Counted from the stretch's first letter, positions 28,977-38,902 are shown. The stretch is DNA of 64,000 nucleotides from Aliiroseovarius pelagivivens (GCF_900302485.1 NZ_OMOI01000001.1:496001-560000), one strand, 5' to 3'. Program-made: numbers and translations. Notes: generated by a model from the sequence alone, not told the origin.

Positions 28977-30037
28977 AGCCACGCCTCGCGTCCGGTCCCG
29001 ACGGCATCTGCAACACTGTTGAACCCGTCACGTTCCAGCCGTTCATCAATCCCGCGCGCAATGTCTTCCACAAGGCTGATGCCCTTATACGCCAACGAGG
29101 AGTACAGCTGCACAACCGACGCACCGGCAAGGATCTTTTGGTACGCATCCTCGGCGGATGCGATGCCGCCCACGCCGATCAATGGCATTTGGCCATCCGT
29201 CAATTTCGACAGACGCGCCAAGACGCGCGTGGACTTTTCGAACAATGGTGGGCCGGATAGCCCGCCAGCTTCGTCCTTATGTGCACTTTTCAAACCTTCG
29301 CGTGACAAAGTGGTGTTGGTGGCAATCACCGCGTCCACTTTCACTTCTTGCGCGACACCGGCCACTTCGGCCAGCTCCTCATCCGTCAGATCGGGCGCGA
29401 TCTTCAGGAAGATGGGGGTGAATTTGTCGTGTTCTTTGCGCGCATCCAGCACACCTTGCAACAGCCCACGCAACGCATCCGCTCCCTGCAGATCTCGCAG
29501 CTTTTCGGTGTTGGGTGAGCTGACGTTGACCGTGACGAAGTCGACATACGGTCCACAGCAGTTGAACACTTTCACATAGTCTGCGGCGCGATCGTCGCTG
29601 TCCTTGTTGGCTCCGAGGTTCAGACCAACGGGTACAGGACGCCCGCGCGAACGGCGGGTCAGGCGGGCAGCGGCGGCCTCCATTCCTTCGTTGTTGAACC
29701 CGAAGCGATTGATCACCGCCTGATCTTCAGTCAGGCGAAACAGGCGCGGCTTGGGGTTGCCTGGTTGCGGGCGCGGGGTGACTGCGCCCACTTCAACAAA
29801 GCCAAAGCCGGCTTGTGTCAGAGCGTCCACCACGGTGGCATTCTTGTCATAACCAGCGGCCAGACCAACCGGATTGGTCATCTCCATCCCACAAAAGGTG
29901 GTCTTCAAGCGATCCGAGGTCACAATGCCCGGCATCGGCACCACGCCAGCCTTCATCGCCATCAAGGCCAACGTGTGCGAGCGTTCAGGGTCTACTTTAT
30001 GCAACGCCTTCAGCGCGAGTTTTTCGATCAAGTTCAT
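28973..30037 (-). CDS. pyrD: Dihydroorotate dehydrogenase (quinone), class 2
   Basis: PyrD oxidises dihydroorotate to orotate in pyrimidine synthesis, passing electrons to ubiquinone at the membrane. The 354-residue length and the N-terminal helices ([25 protein letters not shown]) mark class 2. FMN-site motifs [10 protein letters not shown] and the [15 protein letters not shown] block with the catalytic serine are visible, as is [15 protein letters not shown] near the end. Start at 30037 follows GAGGA; it overlaps the upstream DUF952 gene (ATGA) and the downstream arsC gene. Confidence 0.95.
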   Translation of the reverse strand: MNLIEKLALKALHKVDPERSHTLALMAMKAGVVPMPGIVTSDRLKTTFCGMEMTNPVGLAAGYDKNATVVDALTQAGFGFVEVGAVTPRPQPGNPKPRLFRLTEDQAVINRFGFNNEGMEAAAARLTRRSRGRPVPVGLNLGANKDSDDRAADYVKVFNCCGPYVDFVTVNVSSPNTEKLRDLQGADALRGLLQGVLDARKEHDKFTPIFLKIAPDLTDEELAEVAGVAQEVKVDAVIATNTTLSREGLKSAHKDEAGGLSGPPLFEKSTRVLARLSKLTDGQMPLIGVGGIASAEDAYQKILAGASVVQLYSSLAYKGISLVEDIARGIDERLERDGFNSVADAVGTGREAWL

Positions 30038-30372
30038 GCCAAATCCTCGGGAAAGACATGGCCGTCCGGGCCAAGCGGGATGTCGCGATTCCACAGGGCT
30101 TCGGACATCATCAGTTCGCGGTAGAGATGCGGGAACAAAGCACCGCCGCGCGATGCCTCCCATTTTAGCATCGTGCCCATGGCGTCGGCCTCGAACGCAA
30201 CCAGAACCAGCCCTTCTTCGTCTGCAAAATGCTTGGCGGCCGTTTCGCGCACCTGTTTCGCAGTGGAAAAATGGATGAACCCGTCCTGCACATCAATCGG
30301 TGCGCCGGTGGTCTTTCCTGCCATTTTGAAGGCTTGCCACTCGGCAGCCCGAAGTATCTTGTAAATCTGCAT
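30034..30372 (-). CDS. DUF952 family protein
   Basis: A 112-residue protein of the DUF952 family: it begins [15 protein letters not shown] and has the conserved [12 protein letters not shown] and FPHLYREL motifs. Function is unknown; members are small cytoplasmic proteins widespread in proteobacteria. An ATG three codons upstream (30381) is possible, but family members start at the IYKI block. Co-transcribed and coupled with pyrD. Confidence 0.87.
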   Translation of the reverse strand: MQIYKILRAAEWQAFKMAGKTTGAPIDVQDGFIHFSTAKQVRETAAKHFADEEGLVLVAFEADAMGTMLKWEASRGGALFPHLYRELMMSEALWNRDIPLGPDGHVFPEDLA

Positions 30373-30554
30373 GGTTCTCATGTGCCGCTTTGGTCTCTGT
30401 GCGTCAAGTCACGTTGGTAAACGCGATCAATCGTCGGGCAGATTGGTCATCTTCCCGTTACGTCAATCGGGCACCAATCACTCGACTTTTGACAAGGCGG
30501 GCCGACTCACGCCACGCTCATGTCAAAACAACAAGACATTAGGGAGACTTAGTC

Positions 30555-32111
30555 ATGACTAGATTTTTAACAACGGCGGCGGCACTTGCGCTGACCACCG
30601 GCACCGCGATGGCGGATTATTCGCTGACCGTTTTACACACAAACGACTTTCACGCCCGTTTCGAGCCGATCAGCAAATATGACAGCGGATGCTCGGCGGA
30701 AGACAACACCGAGGGCAAGTGCTTTGGCGGCTCGGCCCGTCTGCAAACCGCGATCGAGGAAGCGCGTTCGCGCACCAACAACGCGATCCTTGTCGACGGC
30801 GGTGACCAGTTCCAGGGCACGCTGTTCTATACCTATTACAAGGGCAAGCTTGCCGCTGAGATGATGAACCAGATGGGCTATGACGCGATGACCGTGGGCA
30901 ACCACGAGTTTGACGATGGCCCGGAAGTGCTGCGCGGCTTCATGGATGCCGTGAACTTCCCGGTGCTGATGTCGAACGCAGATGTCTCGGGCGAGCCTTT
31001 GCTGGCTGGCAAGCTGGCGAAGTCCACCGTGATCGAGCGTGGCGGCGAAAAGCTGGGCCTAATCGGCCTGACACCGCAAGACACGGACGAGCTGGCCAGC
31101 CCCGGTGACAACATCGTCTTCACCGATCCAGTTGATGCGGTGCAGGGTGAAGTCGACAAACTGACCGAGATGGGCGTGAACAAGATCATCGTGCTCAGCC
31201 ACTCTGGCTATGGGGTGGACCAGAAGGTTGCCGCAGGCACCACAGGTGTCGACATCATCGTGGGCGGCCATACCAACACGCTGCTGTCCAATTCGAACGA
31301 ACGTGCGGAAGGCCCGTATCCGACCATGGTTGGTTCGACGGCGATTGTCTCGGCCTATGCGTACGGCAAGTTCCTGGGCGAGCTGAACGTGACTTTCGAC
31401 GATGATGGCAACATCACCGAAGCCAAGGGCGAGCCTCTGATCATGGACGGTGGTGTGCACGAGCATGAAGCCACCAAAGCGCGCATCGCTGAAGCCGCAG
31501 CGCCGCTGGAAGAAATCCGTCAGCGCGTGGTTGCCAATACTGCCGAGGCGATTGATGGCGAACGCGGCTCGTGCCGTGCGATGGAATGCGCCATGGGCAA
31601 CATCATCGCTGACGCGATGCTGGATCGTGTGAAGGATCAAGGCATCGAGATCGCAATCCAGAACGGCGGCGGTATCCGTGCGTCGATTGATGCGGGCGAT
31701 GTCACCATGGGCGAAGTGCTGACCGTGCTTCCGTTCCAGAACACGCTGTCCACCTTCCAGGTAACTGGCGAGACGATCATTGCAGCGCTTGAAAACGGCG
31801 TTAGCCAGCACGAGGAAGGCGCAGGTCGCTTCCCTCAGGTTGCAGGTATGACCTATGCGTTTGATGTATCGAAGCCAGCGGGCGAGCGGGTGTCTGACGT
31901 CATGGTCGGCGGTGCACCGATTGATCCGGCCAAGATGTACGGCGTTGTGTCCAACAACTACGTGCGCAATGGCGGAGACGGCTACAAAATGTTCCGCGAC
32001 GCGCAGAACGCCTATGACTATGGTCCCGACCTGGCGGATGTAACCGCCGAGTACATGGCCAAAATGGGTCCGGTAAAGCCGATGCTTGATGGGCGTATTA
32101 TGCAAAAATAA
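30555..32111 (+). CDS. Periplasmic 5'-nucleotidase / UshA-like metallophosphatase
   Basis: The 518-residue protein has a signal peptide (MTRFLTTAAALALTTGTAMA) and the metallophosphoesterase motifs LHTNDFHARF, DGGDQFQGT, GNHEFDDG and VGGHTN, followed by a 5'-nucleotidase C-terminal domain (QNGGGIRASIDAGDVTMGEV, and NYVRNGGDGYKMF). It should release nucleosides and phosphate from nucleotides in the periplasm, fitting the salvage genes elsewhere in the window. Ribosome site GGGAG lies about seven bases upstream. An ATGTC/GACAT inverted repeat at 30518-30538 precedes it. Confidence 0.92.
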   Translation: MTRFLTTAAALALTTGTAMADYSLTVLHTNDFHARFEPISKYDSGCSAEDNTEGKCFGGSARLQTAIEEARSRTNNAILVDGGDQFQGTLFYTYYKGKLAAEMMNQMGYDAMTVGNHEFDDGPEVLRGFMDAVNFPVLMSNADVSGEPLLAGKLAKSTVIERGGEKLGLIGLTPQDTDELASPGDNIVFTDPVDAVQGEVDKLTEMGVNKIIVLSHSGYGVDQKVAAGTTGVDIIVGGHTNTLLSNSNERAEGPYPTMVGSTAIVSAYAYGKFLGELNVTFDDDGNITEAKGEPLIMDGGVHEHEATKARIAEAAAPLEEIRQRVVANTAEAIDGERGSCRAMECAMGNIIADAMLDRVKDQGIEIAIQNGGGIRASIDAGDVTMGEVLTVLPFQNTLSTFQVTGETIIAALENGVSQHEEGAGRFPQVAGMTYAFDVSKPAGERVSDVMVGGAPIDPAKMYGVVSNNYVRNGGDGYKMFRDAQNAYDYGPDLADVTAEYMAKMGPVKPMLDGRIMQK

Positions 32112-32128
32112 GGGAGTCTAACCCTTTG

Positions 32129-32165
32129 AAAGCCTCCGACGGGAAACCGCCGGGGGCTTTTTCGT
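32129..32165 (+). terminator. Terminator of the 5'-nucleotidase gene
   Basis: AAAGCCTCCG pairs with CGGGGGCTTT (one G-U pair), with an inner CGG/CCG stem, followed by TTTTTCG. Confidence 0.85.
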
Positions 32166-32192
32166 TTCATGAAGGCGCGTTATGATGTGCGC

Positions 32193-32498
32193 ATGGACCA
32201 TCCGCTTTTTGACCTCATCGAACAGAAAATCCGTGCCGCGGAAGAGGCTGGCGACTTCGATAACCTCGAAGGCGCCGGTAAGCCGCTGCCCAAGGTGGAT
32301 GACCCCGAGAACGCAGTGTTCAATCGGCTGGTGCAGGAAAGTGGTGCCGTGCCCGAGTTTGTGCGTCTGACACGAGAACTAAAGCGGCTGCGCGAGGAAC
32401 TGGCAGAAACCGGTGATCGCACCCGGCGCACAGACATCATGAAAGAAATGTCGATGATGGACGCGCAGATCGAACTGGCGCGCAAGGGCCGCTATTGA
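32193..32498 (+). CDS. DUF1992 (DnaJ-like homologue subfamily C) protein
   Basis: A 101-residue protein with the DUF1992 pattern: MDHPLFDLIEQKIRAAEEAGDFDNLEGAGKPL near the start, then a charged helical region (RLTRELKRLREELAETGDR). The family is related to the eukaryotic DNAJC28 protein; its role in bacteria is unknown. The start at 32193 matches family N-termini; an ATG at 32169 is also in frame. The 3' end overlaps the convergent gene by seven bases. Confidence 0.82.
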   Translation: MDHPLFDLIEQKIRAAEEAGDFDNLEGAGKPLPKVDDPENAVFNRLVQESGAVPEFVRLTRELKRLREELAETGDRTRRTDIMKEMSMMDAQIELARKGRY

Positions 32499-33046
32499 GC
32501 ATTCCAGCGTTGGGTTGCCGCTAAAACGCGAAGGCCAAACCGGCGCGCAGTCTCAAGATCCTCAGACAGCAGATCCTCGTCTGCACCCAGTTGTTCGGTC
32601 ACCATCAGACCCAGCCAGCTTCCGTCGCGGTTCAGGCCGGGATGGTCAGGCTTCACCGGTGCGCCAATGTCTGTGGGGCCAACCCAGATCATGCCCATCT
32701 GGGCGGCGAAGATCGACAGACGTTGCAGCGCGGCCAGCTTGTCTCCGGACGGGTGAATGGCGGTGGTGAATCCGGCGCCAATCTTGTCTTTCCAAAGGCC
32801 GTGTTCCCATCGGGTGTCGATCTGTTCCAGAAACAGGCTGAATCGCGCCGCGGCGGATCCCATATAGGTGGGCGCGCCGAAGATGATGGCATCGGCCTGA
32901 TCCAGCGCCTGCCAGTCAGCATCGCTCAGGGATTCCACATCCAGCAGTCGGGCCTCGTCGCCGATGGCCTTGGCGATGGTTTCCGCGATGCGTTTTGTAT
33001 GTCCGAACCCGGAAAAATAGGGGATGCAAATGCCAAGCTTTTTCAT
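32492..33046 (-). CDS. Flavodoxin-fold NAD(P)H-dependent oxidoreductase (WrbA-like)
   Basis: This 184-residue protein starts with a flavodoxin strand and FMN loop (KKLGICIPYFSGFGHTKRIAETIA) and has the second FMN loop FGAPTYMGSAAARF. It belongs to the flavodoxin/WrbA-type family of FMN-dependent NAD(P)H:quinone or nitro reductases. The start at 33046 gives the canonical N-terminus; earlier in-frame codons are not conserved in appearance. It diverges from the amidase gene by about 100 bases. Confidence 0.83.
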   Translation of the reverse strand: MKKLGICIPYFSGFGHTKRIAETIAKAIGDEARLLDVESLSDADWQALDQADAIIFGAPTYMGSAAARFSLFLEQIDTRWEHGLWKDKIGAGFTTAIHPSGDKLAALQRLSIFAAQMGMIWVGPTDIGAPVKPDHPGLNRDGSWLGLMVTEQLGADEDLLSEDLETARRFGLRVLAATQRWNAQ

Positions 33047-33144
33047 GCTGCCACTCTGCTGCGAAACGGCGATCACTCCAAGCGAAATCGTCTCTTCCCA
33101 CCGCGCGTTGGCTGTGGTCATCTGATCGGGCGGAGGAGCATGAC

Positions 33145-34572
33145 ATGACCACATTCACCGGACCCGAGATTTGCAAACTGGAAGCGCACAAGGTTGTGGC
33201 GCTGCTGCGCAAGGGCGATATATCGTCAGAAGAGTTGATCGATGCGTCCGTGGCGCGGTTGGCGCAGGTCGAGCCGGACGTGAACGCCGTACCTGTGGTC
33301 TGCGCAGATCGGGCGCGGGCGGCCGCCAAGACGTTGGATGGGGATCCGGATCACCCAGGATGGCTGGCGGGACTTCCCATTGGGATCAAGGATCTGACCC
33401 CCGTGGCTGACGTGCGTACGACCTTTGGGACCAAGGCGTTGGCAGACAATATCCCGAAAGAGAGTGACCCGATCGTCACGCGGCTTGAGGCGCACGGTGG
33501 TGTGGTCATGGGCAAGACCAACACGCCCGAATTCGGGGCCGGCGCCAATACGTTTAACGACGTGTTTGGGGCGACATTGAACCCGTGGAACACACGGATG
33601 AACGCGGGCGGTTCATCGGGAGGCGCCGCCGTGTCTCTTGCCACGGGATCACTGTGGCTGAGCCATGGTTCGGACCATGGGGGAAGCCTGCGCACACCCG
33701 CCGCGTATTGCGGGATTGTGGGGCTGCGGCCCAGCATGGGGCTGTGCGCTTCGGCGTCCGTGACTGGGTTCATCGGCGAAGGCGTTCAGGGGCCGATGGC
33801 ACGCTCTGTCACAGATTGTGCGCTGTTTCTGGATGCAATGGCCGGTTTCGAACCCCGCGCGCCGCTGTCGTTCCCTGCGCCCGAGACGCCCTATCAAGAG
33901 GCGGTCAAACGCGCCGACACGAAGCTGCGCATTGGGTTCGCCCCCGATCTTGGTGGTTTCGCCCCGGTGGACACAGATATGGCGGAGTATCTGCAGCGCG
34001 CCATGACCGCGATGGAGGGCGCTGGCGCTACGGTCGAGGAAGCTTGCCCGGACCTGACTGATCTGGAACGCACCTATCATGTGATCCGGGGTGGCATGTG
34101 GGCGGCGAACTTCATTAAAGCCCCTAAAAACCTGACCCAGCATTTCAAGCCGACACTGGCCGAGAACCTGTCCTTTGGACTGTCACTGACCGCTGAAGAT
34201 ATCGCGAAGGCGCAGCTGTCGCGCTCGTTGATCTACGACAATATGCGTGGCTTCCTTGATCGCTATGACGTGCTGGCCTGCCCGGTGGTCGGCAACATGC
34301 CCCATCCGCAATCCGAGGAATGGGTGCGTGAGGTCGGCGGTCAAACCCTGACGGGCTACATGGACTGGCTGAGCTTTGCCTTCTTGGCGACCGTGGCGGG
34401 GCTGCCCGCGATCTCGGTGCCTGTGGGTCTGTCGGATGACGGGATGCCGGTCGGGATTCAGCTGATTGGCCCCCCGCGTGGCGAGGCCAAGCTTCTGGCC
34501 GCAGCCCGTGCGGTTGAAATGGTGATGGGTGGGCCACTTGGTCCGATTGACCCGGTCACCTCCAAAAGCTAA
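33145..34572 (+). CDS. Amidase signature family hydrolase
   Basis: A 475-residue amidase with the Ser-cisSer-Lys triad visible: Lys82 in LPIGIKDLTPV, Ser157 in NAGGSSGGAA and nucleophile Ser181 in GSDHGGSLRTP. Such enzymes hydrolyse amides, aryl amides or carbamates; the substrate is open. The start at 33145 has GGAGGAG seven bases upstream. The downstream malonyl-CoA synthetase gene begins 27 bases later, so the pair is probably one transcript and could act in release and activation of a malonate-type acid. Confidence 0.9.
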   Translation: MTTFTGPEICKLEAHKVVALLRKGDISSEELIDASVARLAQVEPDVNAVPVVCADRARAAAKTLDGDPDHPGWLAGLPIGIKDLTPVADVRTTFGTKALADNIPKESDPIVTRLEAHGGVVMGKTNTPEFGAGANTFNDVFGATLNPWNTRMNAGGSSGGAAVSLATGSLWLSHGSDHGGSLRTPAAYCGIVGLRPSMGLCASASVTGFIGEGVQGPMARSVTDCALFLDAMAGFEPRAPLSFPAPETPYQEAVKRADTKLRIGFAPDLGGFAPVDTDMAEYLQRAMTAMEGAGATVEEACPDLTDLERTYHVIRGGMWAANFIKAPKNLTQHFKPTLAENLSFGLSLTAEDIAKAQLSRSLIYDNMRGFLDRYDVLACPVVGNMPHPQSEEWVREVGGQTLTGYMDWLSFAFLATVAGLPAISVPVGLSDDGMPVGIQLIGPPRGEAKLLAAARAVEMVMGGPLGPIDPVTSKS

Positions 34573-34599
34573 GCCCAAGGCGATTTCAGGAGAGCCGAC

Positions 34600-36126
34600 A
34601 TGTACGACCAGAACCACCTTGCCCACGCCATTTCTCGCGCCTCGGATGGGCGTCACGACGCCACTTTCCTTAAGGATGGGCGCACGGGAAAAGTGACCAG
34701 CTATGGTGATTTCTGGGCCAATGCTGAACGCATGGCAGCGGCTTTGGTGGCACTGGGCGTCGCGCCGGGGGATCGTGTGGCTGTGCAGGCCCCGAAAGAG
34801 CCCGCGATGCTGGAGCTTTACGTGGGCACGGTGCTGGCAGGTGGCGTGTTCTTACCGCTGAACACGGCCTATACGCCGGACGAGGTGGCCTATTTTCTCG
34901 GTGATGCCGCCCCACGCGTGTTCGTGTGTGAGCCGGGCAAGCTGGACGCTCTGACGCCCGTGGCAGAAGACGCGCAGGTGGCGCATGTGCTTTCGCTTGG
35001 CGCAGGAGAGACGGGGACGCTCGTCCCCGCTCGTGACGCGCAGAAGCCGGGGTTTGACGCCGTGGCGCGTGAGGCGCTGGACTTGGCCGCGATCCTCTAT
35101 ACCTCTGGCACCACCGGGCGATCCAAGGGTGCAATGCTGACCCACAGGGCGCTGGCGTCGAACAGCGAAACCCTGCGGGACTACTGGCGCTTCACCGACA
35201 AGGATGTGTTGATCCACGCGCTGCCGATTTTCCACACTCACGGGCTGTTTGTGGCGACCAATGTGACCCTGATGGCAGGCGGGGCGGCGGTCTTCCTGCC
35301 GGGCTTCGATGCTGAAGCGATCATTGATGCGATGCCGAATGCGACCGCGCTGATGGGCGTGCCGACCTTCTATACGCGCCTCCTGAAAGACGACCGTCTG
35401 GCCGAGGCGTCCAAGGGGATGCGGCTCTTCGTGTCCGGATCCGCGCCGCTTCTGGCCGAGACCCATGATCGCTGGTGTGAGGTCACGGGCCACGCAATTC
35501 TTGAGCGCTATGGCATGACCGAGACCAACATGAACACGTCGAACCCATATGACGGCGAGCGCCGTGCCGGCACGGTTGGCTTCCCGCTGCCCGGCGTCGA
35601 GGTGAAGGTGTGTGATCCGGTGTCCGGCGCTACGCTATCCGATGGGGAAATTGGTGTGCTGGAAGTGCGAGGGAATAACGTCTTTGCGGGCTATTGGCAG
35701 ATGCCGGAAAAGACCGCCGAAGAGCTGCGCGCCGATGGATGGTTCATCACCGGTGACTTGGCGATGATCGACCCGGATGGCTATGTGACCATCGTTGGGC
35801 GGGGCAAGGACCTGATCATCACCGGCGGGTTCAACGTCTACCCGAAAGAGGTCGAAGGCGTAATCGACGAGCTTCCCGGCGTGTTGGAAAGCGCCGTGAT
35901 CGCCGTGCCGCATGAGGATTTCGGCGAGGCTGTCGTGGCTGTTGTCGTGGCACAAGACCGAGCATCGCTAGACGAGGCCACATTGAAAACGGGCTTGGCT
36001 GAAAGCTTGGCCAAATTTAAGCAGCCCAAGCGGATCGTCGTGGTGGATGAATTGCCACGCAACACGATGGGCAAGGTGCAGAAGAATGTCATGCGTGACA
36101 CCTATGCGGATCTGTTGAAGGGGTAG
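34600..36126 (+). CDS. matB: Malonyl-CoA synthetase (malonate--CoA ligase)
   Basis: This 508-residue AMP-forming ligase resembles MatB/ACSF3: the N-terminal ERMAAALVALGVAPGDRVAVQAPKEP, the P-loop ILYTSGTTGRSKGAMLTHRAL, the ERYGMTETNMNTSNPYDGERRAGTVGFPLPGV core specific to this branch, and the C-terminal lysine in ELPRNTMGKVQKNVMR. It should make malonyl-CoA from free malonate, or methylmalonyl-CoA from methylmalonate. It follows the amidase gene closely. An unusual two-hairpin intergenic element starts at its stop codon. Confidence 0.85.
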   Translation: MYDQNHLAHAISRASDGRHDATFLKDGRTGKVTSYGDFWANAERMAAALVALGVAPGDRVAVQAPKEPAMLELYVGTVLAGGVFLPLNTAYTPDEVAYFLGDAAPRVFVCEPGKLDALTPVAEDAQVAHVLSLGAGETGTLVPARDAQKPGFDAVAREALDLAAILYTSGTTGRSKGAMLTHRALASNSETLRDYWRFTDKDVLIHALPIFHTHGLFVATNVTLMAGGAAVFLPGFDAEAIIDAMPNATALMGVPTFYTRLLKDDRLAEASKGMRLFVSGSAPLLAETHDRWCEVTGHAILERYGMTETNMNTSNPYDGERRAGTVGFPLPGVEVKVCDPVSGATLSDGEIGVLEVRGNNVFAGYWQMPEKTAEELRADGWFITGDLAMIDPDGYVTIVGRGKDLIITGGFNVYPKEVEGVIDELPGVLESAVIAVPHEDFGEAVVAVVVAQDRASLDEATLKTGLAESLAKFKQPKRIVVVDELPRNTMGKVQKNVMRDTYADLLKG

Positions 36127-36186
36127 GGGCGCTGCCCCTTGCGGCGTTGCCGCTCACCCCGAGATATCTTTGACAAGAAAAAGAGG
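36126..36186 (+). repeat. Composite intergenic element, copy 1
   Basis: Starting on the last base of the matB stop codon: hairpin GGGGC-GCT-GCCCC (36126-36138), hairpin GCGGC-GTT-GCCGC (36141-36153), then the block TCACCCCGAGATATC (36154-36168) followed by TTTGACAAGAAAAAGAGG. The same order, spacing and block recur at 57535-57597 with different but still self-complementary stems, so structure is conserved beyond sequence. It sits between convergent genes and could act in transcript ending. Confidence 0.7.
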
Positions 36187-36218
36187 ATGCCCGGCCCCGA
36201 GCCGAACGCGCAGGAGCG

Positions 36219-37556
36219 TTATCTGGGCGGCGGACCGTCTTTCAGCCGGTAGCCCACAAAGGCCGCGTGCAGATAGTTGCGTCTTAGGGCCGGGAACGGG
36301 AAGCGTGGCAGGGGGCGTGTGTGCACGGGCAGCTCGGTTGTCCGGCTAAGTGCCATGTCGGCCAGTCGCGCGCCGGTCCATGTTCCCATGGCGACGCCAT
36401 TGCCGTGAAAGTTCAGACCGGCCCAGGCGGAAGTGGTGTTTCCGATCGGTCCGGCATAGGGCAGCAGGTCTTGCGACAGGCTGATGAGGCCCGACCAGAA
36501 ATGCGGGGTCTCGATATCTCGCCAGGCCGGGAACATGGCGGCAAGGTGTTGTTTCATCCGTGCGCGCATCGCGGCCTGACCCTCGGCGCTGGCGCCGACA
36601 TTACCGCGCGCGCCGAACAGGAACCGTCCGTCTGGCAGCAATCGGAAATAATGCAGAAGGTTGCGGCTGTCATAGGCCATCAGGTCGGTGCTCCAGCCCT
36701 GTGCCGCGATCTCGTCTTGGGTGAGTTTGCGGGTCACAAGGATGTTGGACTGCACCGGCAAATAGCGCCCGGTCAGCCAGTCAGGCACGCCGTCCGAGGA
36801 ATAGCCATTGGTGGCGATGATCAGCTTCTTCGCGGTGATCCGGGCCGTTGGCGTCGTCAGGACGTGCTGGGAATCACCGTGGTCAATATGGGTGACGGGG
36901 CTGTTGGCTGACAGGGTTGCCCCGGCTGCTTGGGCGGCGCGGGCCAAACCACTGACATAGCGCCCGGGGTTTAGAGCAAATCCCAAGGGCAGGACCAACC
37001 CGCCATGAAACGCGCCGTTCATGCCGCGGCTCTTCAGGTTTTCCGCGGGGATCAGTTCGGCCGGGTGGCCCAGCTCGGCCCATTCTGATTGCTCGGCGCG
37101 CAGGTCGGTCATGGCGCGGGGCGTATGGGCCAGAACAAGCTCGCCGTCCGAGTGGGTTTCGGCGTCGATCTTGTGGCGCTCCAACAGCTCGGCCACCAGT
37201 TCGACCGCAGCTTTCTGGGCTGAGAAATACGCCCGTGTGGCATCGTCACCAAAGCGCTTTCGTATGCCGCTTAGCCCCAGTTTGTCGCCGCCGATCGTGC
37301 AAAACCCGCCATTGCGGCCAGACGCGCCCCAGCCGGGAGCTATGGCGTCAAGAACCACCACTTCGGCCCCGGATTCAGCGAGGTGAAGTGCCGCCGAAAG
37401 CCCGGTGAAGCCGCCGCCAATGACCGCGACTCCAACCTGATGATCACCTGCAAGCGCGGGCCAATCACCTTCGGGACGCGGCCAAATGCATTCGGCACGC
37501 GCGGCGTCGGAATAGGCGTAGTCCTCGTAGATGCGTCTGGGTGCTTTGGGGGGCAT
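36219..37556 (-). CDS. FAD-dependent oxidoreductase, gamma-glutamylputrescine oxidase-like
   Basis: This 445-residue DAO-family flavoenzyme has the FAD-binding GVAVIGGGFTGLSAALHLAESGAEVVVLDA motif near residue 42 and the GWGASGRNGGFCTIGG segment typical of PuuB-type oxidases, where the oxidase attacks the amine of gamma-glutamylputrescine. It shares a base with the glutamine synthetase-like gene upstream (TGATG), as expected for consecutive steps of the Puu pathway. A paralogue lies at 45317-46618. The C-terminal ARLADMALSR region contacts FAD in this fold. Confidence 0.82.
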   Translation of the reverse strand: MPPKAPRRIYEDYAYSDAARAECIWPRPEGDWPALAGDHQVGVAVIGGGFTGLSAALHLAESGAEVVVLDAIAPGWGASGRNGGFCTIGGDKLGLSGIRKRFGDDATRAYFSAQKAAVELVAELLERHKIDAETHSDGELVLAHTPRAMTDLRAEQSEWAELGHPAELIPAENLKSRGMNGAFHGGLVLPLGFALNPGRYVSGLARAAQAAGATLSANSPVTHIDHGDSQHVLTTPTARITAKKLIIATNGYSSDGVPDWLTGRYLPVQSNILVTRKLTQDEIAAQGWSTDLMAYDSRNLLHYFRLLPDGRFLFGARGNVGASAEGQAAMRARMKQHLAAMFPAWRDIETPHFWSGLISLSQDLLPYAGPIGNTTSAWAGLNFHGNGVAMGTWTGARLADMALSRTTELPVHTRPLPRFPFPALRRNYLHAAFVGYRLKDGPPPR

Positions 37557-38902
37557 CAGAGACGTCCGAGGTAGGTTCGATACTCCACATGGGTGATTTC
37601 ATGGGTAAGCTGCGCGATCTCGTCCCGGCGTATGGCGGCATAGACATCCACATAACGCTGACCGAAGATTTCGACTGCTACGTCTGAAGCCGCGAACCGC
37701 TCGACCGTCTGGAACCAGTCGGCCGACAGGGTTTCTGCCGGTTCAGCACCCGCATCGTCCAAAGGCAGGGGCAGGGCGGGTTTGGTGTTCAGCCCGTGCA
37801 ACATGCCGCCAAGGATCGCGGTGATCACCAGATAGGGGTTCACATCGGCGCCTGCGATGCGATGCTCCAGACGTGCACCCGGTCCTTTGGTTTCGGGCAG
37901 ACGCACCCCAGCGGCGCGGTTGTCAAATCCCCAATCGGGGGCCGAAGGCGCGAAGCTTAGCGGTTTGAAGCGACGGTAAGAGTTCATATGCGGGGCAAAG
38001 ATTGCCTGCAGGTCACGCATCGTGTCCAGCGTCCCGCCCACCGCGTGTGTCAGCGCATCTGACGGACCATCCGTGCCATCGTCAAACACGTTCTTCCCGT
38101 CACGATCCACGACTGAGGCATGCACGTGCATTCCGTTGCCGGGGAAGTCGGCATAGGGTTTGGCCATGAAAGTGGCTTCCATCCCATGCGTCCGGGCCAC
38201 CCCACGCACAAGACGTTTGAACAGCAGTGCGGTGTCAGCCGCCCACATCACATCGTCAGTGTGGTGGAAGTTGATCTCAAACTGGCCGGGGCCGTATTCG
38301 GCGATCAACGTGTCTGTGGCCAGTCCCTGAAGCTCGGACGCTTTCAGAATGTCGTCCAGAATGTCCTGCGTGCGTTCCAGCACCTCAAGGTCATAGTTCT
38401 GCGCATCCGGGCTGCGATCGGGCGGCGTCGGAGCTGCGTCTTGCTCGGTGCGGGGTTTGAACAGGTAGAACTCAAGCTCAGTCGCCAACACGGGATGAAG
38501 CCCTGCGTTGTGCAGCTTGTCGACCATACGCACAAGCTGCTGGCGCGAGGACAGGTCCGAAATCTCGCCGGTGTCGGGGTCAATCATTTCGACCTGCACC
38601 TGCGCGACGTTGCCTTTGGCCCATGGCACCGGTTTCAGCGATCCCGCAACGGGGACGATGCGCCCGTCGGGGTCGCCGACGATGATACCCAGCCCGGTTG
38701 CCTCGACCTCTTCACCCATGATGTTGGGCGCGTAGGTCGACAGCGGCAGGCGCACAGCGCCGTCGGCCAGTTTCTTTTCATCGTCACCCGGCAACCATTT
38801 GCCGCGCAACACCGCGTTGGCGTCGCACAGCATCAGCTCGACCCGGTCAGGACGCCCATGGGTTTTGCAATAGGTTGCGTATTCTTCCAGAAAGTCGCTC
38901 AC
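37556..38902 (-). CDS. puuA: Glutamine synthetase family protein, glutamate--putrescine ligase-like
   Basis: A 448-residue GlnA-like enzyme. It has ATELEFYLF with metal glutamates, EYGPGQFEINFHH, GNGMHVHASVVDRDGKN and the ATP-site RLEHRIAGADVNPYLVITAILGG. Residues diagnostic of true assimilatory GlnA, such as the adenylylation tyrosine region, are not seen. The position between a polyamine ABC importer and a PuuB-like oxidase supports gamma-glutamylation of putrescine. It overlaps the upstream permease by four bases (ATGA). Confidence 0.85.
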   Translation of the reverse strand: MSDFLEEYATYCKTHGRPDRVELMLCDANAVLRGKWLPGDDEKKLADGAVRLPLSTYAPNIMGEEVEATGLGIIVGDPDGRIVPVAGSLKPVPWAKGNVAQVQVEMIDPDTGEISDLSSRQQLVRMVDKLHNAGLHPVLATELEFYLFKPRTEQDAAPTPPDRSPDAQNYDLEVLERTQDILDDILKASELQGLATDTLIAEYGPGQFEINFHHTDDVMWAADTALLFKRLVRGVARTHGMEATFMAKPYADFPGNGMHVHASVVDRDGKNVFDDGTDGPSDALTHAVGGTLDTMRDLQAIFAPHMNSYRRFKPLSFAPSAPDWGFDNRAAGVRLPETKGPGARLEHRIAGADVNPYLVITAILGGMLHGLNTKPALPLPLDDAGAEPAETLSADWFQTVERFAASDVAVEIFGQRYVDVYAAIRRDEIAQLTHEITHVEYRTYLGRL

